NCBI RefSeq assembly: GCF_000315915.1
Contig: NC_020186.1
Span: 2,170,001-2,234,000, forward strand
Direction of reading: 5' to 3'
Length of the DNA: 64,000 bases
Source: Henningerozyma blattae CBS 6284
Taxonomy: Eukaryota; Ascomycota; Saccharomycetes; Saccharomycetales; Saccharomycetaceae
The notes under the pieces were generated by a model. It saw only the letters and a program-made list of their open reading frames with translations. It ran no database searches and was not told the DNA's origin. The stretch's first letter is position 1; each line of letters opens with the position of its first letter. A program made the position numbers and the translations under genes. This document shows, piece by piece, positions 49,202 through 58,300 of the stretch.

Positions 49202-51055
49202 TCATTTCATCTTTTCATAAATAATTACGTCACCTGCTCTACGTGAATCCCAATGAACTATTGAGTTGAAAAATCTTGTATATTCTAAATAATTCGAGTC
49301 TTTTAAAAAGTCGTTCAAATATGCATCGTCCAAATGTTCGAAAATTACCAAGAATTGTGGCCATTCATATGTGTAGTCTTTACCAGGGCTCCTTAATTTA
49401 TCATTAAAAATGGGTGGGAAATTTTTATAAATAAATTTCTCGATATCATCATATAAATAATCACTTTCATCCATATAACTTTCCAATTTCTTATCAATAC
49501 TGATTTTACTATTTAACGAATCAGTATCGTCTAACAAATGTAAGGGTGGTTCACAGGATATGCTCCATAAATCTTCAATGTCATTTCTATGGAGGTAAGA
49601 TTGGGCAGGTGTTGAGTGACAGGGCATCATGAAGCCTAAACTTTTAAGATTTGGTTCATCATGCAAGAATTTAATTACATCAATAGTACCTGATTCATGT
49701 ATCATGCAAATGGCTGATGCTACAAGGATTGAACAAAATCCCAAGATCCAAATCAAATCAAATCCCAATGATTTGAATCTTGGAGAATCGGTTATAAATG
49801 AAGCACCAAATGTAGCAAAGCATAATAAGATTGGTTGTAATGGATAAATAAATCGAAATTCCTTGTGTGATATTAATGAATATGCTATCAAATTTATTAA
49901 AATAACAGCTTTTAATTGAGTAAAGGGGTTTTCGTAATAGCTATCATATTTTTTAATCATTCTGTTGACCATGAAAAGACCTATTACGAAATATGGTATA
50001 CTATAACCTAATAAAATTGGTAAACTCTGGAAAATATGAAAATTCCATGGAGCTGTACCATAAAATTTGGATAATGGAGTTGTAAAATTAAATTTCAAAA
50101 ACTTTATTACTGGGAAAGTCCATTTCCCATAAAAATAATAATCAATAATACAATTGATACCACCGCTAATACAAATTGCTATCAAGGAACGAGATATTAG
50201 TAAAATTATTTTGGAAAATTGTTTGGATTGGAGTAAAGATAGAATTAGAAAGCCACCAAGAACTATCCAGACGAGAGCATTGCTTGGTCTTTGCCAACAT
50301 GCAAATGTGGCTAATATTAATGATTTCATAAACCCCCATGAATTTATTTCGTTCAAACCAGTAGACCAATCCCAATAATATAATGCCATTGCAGTAAGGG
50401 TCATTTCAAACGAGTTTATAAAAGTTCTTGTTATGAAAAACCCATTAAAGAAATTAGTAATGGAAAGTATTGTGGCAATTTTGAGTAGATTGTTCAATTG
50501 AGAGGAGTCTGGTTTGATATCATTTTGCTTTTTAATTGAGTTGAAATATAATTTCTCAATAAATTTAATTGAATAATATTCCCCCAATGAGGCTATTATA
50601 GACATAATGATTTTGGGTCCGTATATTGTAGTGTGATATTCCATAAATGAATGATAATTCGTGGGCAAGCCATACATGTCCAGCAAAACCTGTTGAGTTA
50701 GTTGAGGGTTCAGCAGGTTTAAATTTAAAACCCACCCCCATGTAGTAACAAAGAGTTGTAATGCGACTGTTGTGATAATTGTAAACCAATTTGACAATCG
50801 GTATACCAATTCAAATATAAGAGGAAAAGCGTAACTTCGAAGGCCTTGGTTCCACTCCCATGTCAGAGTACCGTACCCAAATGCTTTGAAATGAGCTGGC
50901 TCTAGAGATTGATAAAATTCATCTGCTTGGAAAAAAGTATTTGTCAGGAAAGAGTTGATTAGACGAACACATATGAATATTCCCAGCAATGAAACTTTTC
51001 GACTCTGTTGATGATTTGCTAATTTTTCTGTCTGTTTGTCTGACATTTCTTTCAA
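49202..51055 (-). CDS. GPI10: Gpi10, GPI-anchor third mannosyltransferase
   Basis: 617 residues (S. cerevisiae 616). An ER multi-pass GT22-family mannosyltransferase that adds the third mannose to the GPI precursor from dolichol-phosphate mannose. The family's lumenal acidic motif appears as FFQADEFYQSLEPAHF (about 39-54), followed by YGTLTWEWNQGLRSYAFP and a long series of hydrophobic segments. HKEFRFIYPLQP (about 396-407) and the C-terminal YEWPQFLVIFEHLDD are characteristic. The ATG at 51055 is used; a second Met (51046) is equally plausible. It is convergent with MSS2. Confidence 0.93.
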   Translation of the reverse strand: MKEMSDKQTEKLANHQQSRKVSLLGIFICVRLINSFLTNTFFQADEFYQSLEPAHFKAFGYGTLTWEWNQGLRSYAFPLIFELVYRLSNWFTIITTVALQLFVTTWGWVLNLNLLNPQLTQQVLLDMYGLPTNYHSFMEYHTTIYGPKIIMSIIASLGEYYSIKFIEKLYFNSIKKQNDIKPDSSQLNNLLKIATILSITNFFNGFFITRTFINSFEMTLTAMALYYWDWSTGLNEINSWGFMKSLILATFACWQRPSNALVWIVLGGFLILSLLQSKQFSKIILLISRSLIAICISGGINCIIDYYFYGKWTFPVIKFLKFNFTTPLSKFYGTAPWNFHIFQSLPILLGYSIPYFVIGLFMVNRMIKKYDSYYENPFTQLKAVILINLIAYSLISHKEFRFIYPLQPILLCFATFGASFITDSPRFKSLGFDLIWILGFCSILVASAICMIHESGTIDVIKFLHDEPNLKSLGFMMPCHSTPAQSYLHRNDIEDLWSISCEPPLHLLDDTDSLNSKISIDKKLESYMDESDYLYDDIEKFIYKNFPPIFNDKLRSPGKDYTYEWPQFLVIFEHLDDAYLNDFLKDSNYLEYTRFFNSIVHWDSRRAGDVIIYEKMK

Positions 51056-51771
51056 AGGTAATGATAGTCAGTTGTACTAATAATAATGGCCCGTTGTTTT
51101 AAGTATGATACGATTGAAATACAGTTTACAAAATAACAGTTATAATATAATATATTTGTTTGATGTTGTTGCCATGGAATCTCTCAATATTTCTGTGATG
51201 ATATTTATATACTGTTTCTAATCATGCTATGATCTACAATAATAACAATAAACAAAGGCATGCAATATAATGAGTTTAATTATCACTCATCAGGTTAGTT
51301 ACCTGAATATATTTCATCATGGAAACATTTATACAATCTCAAGAATAATAATGGCCTTACTAAACGAGGCAATTAAATTCTTAGGGTCCTATTTTGGCTT
51401 GAAAAACTATTAAAAGAAATTTGAAAATGGACAACGAAAAAACTAATTTCCCGATAGATTATCGTGAGAAAAACAAGCCTTTCTCGGATTTTTTCCAGCT
51501 CGTTTATTGCATTGTGAAGAATGCAGATAAAAGGAACCATATAAGAAAGTTCGGCCGAGTGCGGCTGTAACGATTTCTGGGCCAGAATATTTAAGAATAG
51601 GGGAAGTGGCTATAATTGAGGAAAGTGTAATTTAGATGATATAGATGATATATGGATAAGTAAGTAAATTGATCAGTATATAGATGAATATATAGAGGGA
51701 TGCAGAGACGAAATGCAGAGAAGAATGCAAAAGTGAATGTAGTATGCACAGTATTTGTAACAGGTCTGTAT
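51056..51771. other. GPI10 5' flank / MLH1 3' flank
   Basis: AT-rich with a slightly GC-richer patch at 51470-51590 (including GGCCGAGTGCGGCTG near 51553). A 64-codon leftward frame (51591-51785) overlaps the MLH1 end and is probably not coding. Relative to S. cerevisiae this gap is a junction between chromosome VII (GPI10) and XIII (MLH1) genes. Confidence 0.5.
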
Positions 51772-54102
51772 CTAACAACGCTCAAAGACCTTGTACAAAC
51801 CAGGTAAGTTCGCTATCTCAACCACATCTTTTAGCAGTGTAGTTGGGGCAAGAAACCTTCGCTTGACACAGGGGAAAATAGTGTGTTCCAAGACAGATGC
51901 CATTTCACCGGTTTTAGAGATGTATTGTATTTTATCTGCCTCTGAAGTGTTTGGATCTTCTGGGTCCTTCTTTTCTATCACCTCAGGAATGTAGAGTAAA
52001 GCAATTTGCTTTAAAATCCCATCCAAACAGTTTGATTCTTCATCCCAAACCACTCTAGTACCCAGTCTATAAATGAAAAAAGGTAATTTGGATAAGGGTG
52101 GGATATAGCCCTTTAATAGTAATGGAACTGATTTGATATAGATCGATTCAAAAGGAAAGTCCTTATCTTCTTCTTCCTCTTCTTCAAAATCTGGAATTGT
52201 ACAACCTATCCTAATGGAAAAGTATTCGTCCAACATTTCTCTCATCATCCATAATTGGCTGATAATTTTTACTTTTTTTTCAATTGGAGTATCTTTGAAG
52301 AACTTTAATAATTCAATTAAATAAATATGATTGTCTTCACTCTTGATCTCATCATTAACAGAATTTGTTAATTCAAAAATACCAAAATTTGCAAAATCAG
52401 TTAACCCAATTTGATAAAATAATTCATTAGTCAATGCCGCATAATCTACTAAAAATAGTTTTAAATCATGTTGAATGGCAGCCAACCTTCTTTCTTGGTC
52501 TATAATGCCTACATATGTCAAATTTGCAAAAATATTGGTTAATTCTTGATGAGTAGAAGCGTCCACATTTTCTCTCAATTGTTTAATACTAGTTAAATTA
52601 ACATTGACTCGTTCTTTGGGAACCACAGAATAACTATTGTTCTTTGTTTTAATATCATCTTCTTCATCTTCCACAAATAATGTAGTATTAGATGTCATGA
52701 TAGATGGTGAGGAGGAACGGATATTCCTTGTAGAGGTAGTTAAAGTATCAGTATTATCATTACTATCAAGTTTAGTAAATTGTTCCCCGCCTGCTATTGT
52801 TGGAGTAAATCTACTATTTCTTAAAAACGACGTGATCTTAGTCTGTGCTGAATCAGTTCTAACCAATTTGTTTTCATACCTTTTAGGTTTAGCTACACCA
52901 CCAATTGGTAAAGAGGATGAAGTAATTTGTGATTGGAGCAATCTTTTGGAAGATGATGATGCAGTGGTATCGAAATTTTGAGATGATAGAGATTCTTGTT
53001 TCAATGATGGTGTGGCAAATGACCTGGATGAATCCATTTTACTCAATTGTCCATTCAAATACAATGAAATCTTCTCGATGATTTCATCTTGATAAAGAAA
53101 TCGGACCTCTCTTTTTGTTGGATGTATATTGACATCAACATTTCTTGGGTCAATTACTAATGATAGGTATATAAAATGTTTATTTCCCTTCGGTAAGAAC
53201 CCAGAATAAACCTGTGTTAATGATCGTCTTAATGGATCACACGTAATCAACCGATTATTAATGAAAAAAATAGGTGATATAGCTTTTTTAGAGACATAAT
53301 TTAAACTATTGAATTCACCCGTTATTGACTTGAGACCTAGATTTTTTTCATCTGTATCAGAATTAGATGTTTCCTTATCATCCGGGTTAGTAATTGAATT
53401 TGAAGTTGGGAAATCAATATGGAAAATATTACTAGCAACTGTGTGGCCAAATATAGATCTAATTCTATCCTTAGTGGTCAGGTTATTTCTAATGTTTAGA
53501 GTGCATTGAGAAGTACCCAGTTTTTTGACTGATATACCAATATTTTTGGAATGGATGGCATATCTCCCAGCAACATCAACAATTTTAGAAAATTCTTCAT
53601 TAGAAGATTTCAATGTCCTTAATCTGGAGGGCACATTATAGAACAAATCTTGAACCGATATAGTGGTACCATCTTTGCCTGCTGTAGGAATTGGATCTGA
53701 TGTCATCTTACCTTGTAGATAAGTAGTTTTCCAAGCACATCTATCATCTGCTGTTTTAGTAATTACTGATACTTTGGCAATATGCGAAATAGAAGCTAGG
53801 GCTTCACCTCTAAACCCATATGTCTCGATACTGGATAAATCATCAAAATTTTTTAATTTTGAGGTGGTAAATCTCTCACATAAGATAGATAAATCTTCCT
53901 TTGAAATCCCATGACCATCATCAGTTATTTGTAATAATTTAGTCCCACCATCTTTAACCAGAATTTCAATATTTTTAGATGCAGCATCTATAGAATTTTC
54001 CAGCATTTCCTTCAGGGCATTGACAGGCGAGACGATAATCTCACCTGCCGCTATCTTATTAATAACATCAGGATCTAATGGCTTTATTTTAGGAGCTGAC
54101 AT
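51772..54102 (-). CDS. MLH1: MutL homologue Mlh1, DNA mismatch repair ATPase
   Basis: 776 residues. A GHKL ATPase that pairs with Pms1, Mlh2 or Mlh3 in mismatch repair and meiotic crossing over. The N-terminal ATPase has NKIAAGEIIVSP (15-26), ENSIDA (35-40) with catalytic Glu35, DDGHGI (61-66) and YGFRGEALASI (95-105). A low-complexity linker (about 370-500) joins the C-terminal dimerisation domain, and the protein ends KVFERC, the invariant Mlh1 tail that completes the Pms1 endonuclease site. The ATG at 54102 matches the usual start. An upstream in-frame ATG at 54138 would add 12 residues. A tandem MluI-box-like site lies 124 bases upstream. Gene order MLH1, DNF3, HLJ1 follows chromosome XIII. 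Confidence 0.97.
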   Translation of the reverse strand: MSAPKIKPLDPDVINKIAAGEIIVSPVNALKEMLENSIDAASKNIEILVKDGGTKLLQITDDGHGISKEDLSILCERFTTSKLKNFDDLSSIETYGFRGEALASISHIAKVSVITKTADDRCAWKTTYLQGKMTSDPIPTAGKDGTTISVQDLFYNVPSRLRTLKSSNEEFSKIVDVAGRYAIHSKNIGISVKKLGTSQCTLNIRNNLTTKDRIRSIFGHTVASNIFHIDFPTSNSITNPDDKETSNSDTDEKNLGLKSITGEFNSLNYVSKKAISPIFFINNRLITCDPLRRSLTQVYSGFLPKGNKHFIYLSLVIDPRNVDVNIHPTKREVRFLYQDEIIEKISLYLNGQLSKMDSSRSFATPSLKQESLSSQNFDTTASSSSKRLLQSQITSSSLPIGGVAKPKRYENKLVRTDSAQTKITSFLRNSRFTPTIAGGEQFTKLDSNDNTDTLTTSTRNIRSSSPSIMTSNTTLFVEDEEDDIKTKNNSYSVVPKERVNVNLTSIKQLRENVDASTHQELTNIFANLTYVGIIDQERRLAAIQHDLKLFLVDYAALTNELFYQIGLTDFANFGIFELTNSVNDEIKSEDNHIYLIELLKFFKDTPIEKKVKIISQLWMMREMLDEYFSIRIGCTIPDFEEEEEEDKDFPFESIYIKSVPLLLKGYIPPLSKLPFFIYRLGTRVVWDEESNCLDGILKQIALLYIPEVIEKKDPEDPNTSEADKIQYISKTGEMASVLEHTIFPCVKRRFLAPTTLLKDVVEIANLPGLYKVFERC

Positions 54103-55320
54103 AGATGATAAATTCTGCTCTGATATATTTGGATACAAAAAAGGAGTTTTGAAGTGATAGTCACGTTTTGCCTTTATTACTTATCTGATTATGAAATTCT
54201 ATGTATTAGCTTTTTTTTATTATTAACGCGACGCGATCCATTATTTACATTTGTCAGAAATATTAATCTATATAAACTAATAATAATCAGGATTATTATC
54301 TAACAACAAAATATTAAATGTATAAAAATTCATATGTGTATATGTGTGTGTGTAAATATTCTATATTGGAATAACTAGAAACATAAATCAGAAACTATAG
54401 CTATCAAGAAGATAATAATATCTTGGTCAGTCGATTGTTTTTCTATAGCCTAGGGTTACTTACATTGTGACCTAATAATGGGGCTGACATTGCCGAAACA
54501 CATCCTCGAAAAAGTAACTTTTAGTTGTAGGAATTATTTCGAATTTAAAGGTTGAAAAACTAAAAAACCATAATTTATTTAGACCCTGATAAAAAGAGTA
54601 ACTCCACAGTGCCTATTTATACGTACAAACTTGGGTATCATCTCTAAAGTGGTAGATTAATTCGTACAGATACTAAGATCTGTAATTAAAGCAAAGAATA
54701 ACATATTTAGGCCCACTAAGTTTAATATTAGAAAGTTTAAATTTCTCAACAAAAAGTTGAAATAAAGAAAATAAAAATATACATTGGAAATCTTAGTGAC
54801 ATATATATTTTATATGTGTGTACCGGAGTTGTTAACTTGCTAAGAATACCCAAGATTACTAACAAAAGATTGTCGAATCACCCATTTTTGCATATCTACT
54901 GAAAATCAATTCAAAATACATCATTAAAATAAACTATCTAACTTCGAGTTATTATTATATATTCAACCATAAAATTGTTCCTTTTAATTGATTAAAGTAC
55001 TTTTTTTTCCTATTTGTTTTTTCAGCATCGTTCTCTTTTGTTTTTGTTATTTCTATTTTAATATTTTTTTATTGAAGACCAATATCCATTATAGAAAGAA
55101 ATGTCATTACGACTAAAAATTTAAATTTTATCATAATGATTTCAGTCTAAATCCTTTCAAAAAAGCTGGCACACCAAAGCAAAATGACACTTTTGAACTG
55201 GCGGATATACATCAACGAGGCACAGGTAACGCACGAGTACTTGAATCTGACGTTCATGGTCGCCCTAGCCGCTTAAATGTTGTACGAGCAATTGGTGCAA
55301 TACCAGTAATATTAAGGCAA
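54103..55320. other. MLH1/DNF3 divergent gap; right end reads as DNF3 coding
   Basis: The left part is the MLH1 promoter (MCB-like site listed separately, GT-rich run at 54333-54353). The middle is AT-rich. From 55117 to 55320 the frame of DNF3 stays open and reads like protein, although no ATG precedes it; two short upstream ATG frames (55101-55124 and 55136-55150) are in other frames. A perfect TACTAAC branch-point sequence at 54857-54863 has no convincing 5' splice site upstream. Confidence 0.55.
54226..54235. promoter_or_regulatory. Tandem MluI cell-cycle box-like site upstream of MLH1
   Basis: ACGCGACGCG: two directly adjacent ACGCG cores in AT-rich DNA, 124 bases before the MLH1 ATG. 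MBF (Mbp1-Swi6) binds ACGCG-containing boxes, and several DNA repair and replication genes of yeast are G1/S-regulated through it. The other side of the gap is DNF3, 1.1 kb away. Confidence 0.6.
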
Positions 55321-58300
55321 ATGGCAGATTTAGATTTCTCATTCATATATTCTAGAAGGGCGAAGCATACAGTAGATGGTAGGCATATACCTATTGTCTT
55401 AAATAAAGATTCTGAATTTTATAAAGAGTTTGCTATACCGCCTAAAAACAAGAATAAAAATAAAAAAAGTCATCATCGCAAATTAAGGGATGAAAGATCA
55501 GGGAAGGCTTACATTTCAAATGTTATTACATCATCTCGATACACAATATATACATTTTTCCCAAGACAAGTTTACGCACAATTTTCAAAATTAGCTAATA
55601 TTTATTTTTTTGCCATTGCAGTATTACAAATGATACCAGGTTGGTCAACAACTGGTACTTATACTACTATTATCCCGATTTTAATATTTATGGGTATATC
55701 CATGGCTAGAGAAGGCTATGATGATTACAAGAGACATCGATTAGATAAAGAAGAAAACAGAAAAACTTGTAAAGTTCTCCAAAAAAATATAGATTCTTTC
55801 CATTTCGACATGACAGAACATCTCTCGGACTCTGATGATCCTTTTGAATATGATAGATTTGATTTCGAAGATTCTAATGATCCAAATTTTGATAAAAAAA
55901 ATTTAATGACTTTCAATACCTTTCATCAAATTATAATATTCAAGTTGAGGAAAAATTTTTGGTATGACTTATCAGTAGGGGATATTGTATTATTGTCGCA
56001 TGACGACTGGGTACCTGCTGACCTTTTATTATTAACTACTGATAACATTAATAATGAATGTTATGTAGAGACAATGGCATTGGATGGTGAAACAAATTTA
56101 AAATGCAAGACTTCACATCCTAAAATAAATTCTCTTGCTAATGATGCTGATAAATTGGCAAATATGCAGGTAGAAATCACAGTTGAAGATCCAAATATCG
56201 ATTTATATAATTTTGAAGGGAATCTAGACTTAAGTCCACATATAAAGAGAAATCAAAATCCTAGTAATAACACTATCACTATTAGGAATGACGATAGTAA
56301 TTCATCAAATAAATCTAATGCACAGCCGACTGAAATCCAATATTCTGAACAAGGCTCGAGGATGGAGACTATAAATTCCAATATTTTTTCTAACACCAAT
56401 TCTTTTCAATTGGAAGACTCGAAGAATAAAATTGAAGAAAATGTTGCAAAAAAAATTGTTAGTGTTGAAGAAAATACCAATAATCTAGATTTGTATTCTA
56501 CAAATATTGAACTGTTGAACACTCCTCCAACTAGAGAATCGGATACACAAACAAAATATCCGTTAACGTCAGATAACGTTATGTATCGTGGGAGTATTGT
56601 ACGTAATACAAGTCACGCTTTGGGTATTGTAATTTTTACTGGTGAAGAAACAAAGATTAGAATGAATGCTTTAAAGAATCCTAGAACAAAAGCTCCAAAA
56701 CTTCAAAAGAACATTAATATTATTGTTGCATTTATGGTGTTTGTAGTGGCCATGGTTTCATTTTTTTCTTATCTAGGACATGATATAGAGAGAAGAAAAT
56801 ATGTAGATAATGACCATGCTTGGTATTTATGGAAAGAAGATGCTGGTGCTGCTGCTACTATCATGTCCTTCATTATTATGTATAACACAATGATTCCTCT
56901 ATCTTTGTATGTTACTATGGAAATTATTAAAGTTTTTCAAGGAAAATTCATGGAGTGGGATATTGATATGTATTATGCAGAGAACGATACCCCTTGTGAA
57001 TCAAGATCAGCAACAATTTTAGAAGAATTGGGTCAAGTATCTTACATTTTCAGTGATAAAACCGGAACATTAACAAATAATAAAATGTTATTCAAGAAAT
57101 TTTCAATTGCTGGTTCTTCATGGGAGCACGTCGTTGTTACAAAACAAGATGAAGTCACTAAGGAGTTGTCTATGAGAAACTATAATAGCCGAGCTAATTC
57201 TGGCTTATTTGGTTCCTCAAAATCAACTGTTGCTTTCGGAAACCCTTTACAAAAAACTTCCTCAGACTTAGATGTAATATCAGTAGATGATAATACTATC
57301 TTGAATCAATTAGGTATTACAAAGCAAGTAACAAAAGATTTAAAGGAAAATGGGTTTGTTCCTACTATTTCAGTGGATGATTTACCCCCTGCAAGAACTT
57401 CTGTTGAATATAAAGGTAATTCAAACGCTACATATACAGGAAGGCCAAGCATGCGAGCCTTGTATGGTGATGGTATCAGAAGAAGCATTGGTGCAACTGC
57501 AAAGAAAAGTTTGAGTACCTCAAGAAGATCAAGTCGACTCTCTAGAAATTCTTCAGCTAAAAATATTGAAATAGAAAATGAATCCATAAATAATAGTAGT
57601 GACGAAGAGATCAACAGCATACCTGACCTCAAGACTTCATTTGAATTAATACACTTCATTCAAAGTTTTCCTGAAACAATTTTTGCTAAAAAAGCAAAGT
57701 TTTTTATTCTTTCATTAGCATTGTGTCATACCTGTTTGCCCAGAAGAAAGCATTTGAAAAATAAAAATGGAAATTTTGATCCGAAGGAAGATATTATTGA
57801 ATATCAATCTAGTTCCCCTGATGAATTAGCATTGGTTACTGCAGCTAGAGATCTCGGCTATGTTGTCTATAATAAAAATGCCCAGGTCCTTACCATAAAA
57901 TCTTTTCCTAATGGTTTCGAAAATGATCCTGTCTTAGAAGATTATGAGATTTTAAATGTAGTTGAGTTTAATTCGCACAGAAAGAGAATGTCTGTCCTGG
58001 TAAAAGTTCCTAATGAATCTAATAGAATTTTATTGATTTGTAAAGGTGCGGATAATGTCATATTGGATAGGTTAACTGATAATCATATTGTTCAAGATAA
58101 AATTGATGAATTAGAAGCCAACACAAGAGATCGTAAAGAGACGAAGGCGGAGGTAATCCTTCAACATAAGAAATCCTTGGAAAGGATGGCTTTTGAAAAC
58201 GATGTGGTAGATCCGTTGCGTAATTCGATATCTATGGATGCAGAAGCTAGTTTATCTTTACAAGCAGCTAAAAAGAGTTTACTAAAAAAGTCAAATTATC

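Noticed and set aside
54857..54863. TACTAAC branch point upstream of DNF3
   Set aside because: No GTATGT-like donor follows any ATG upstream and the downstream acceptor distance is poor, so an intron cannot be claimed from it.
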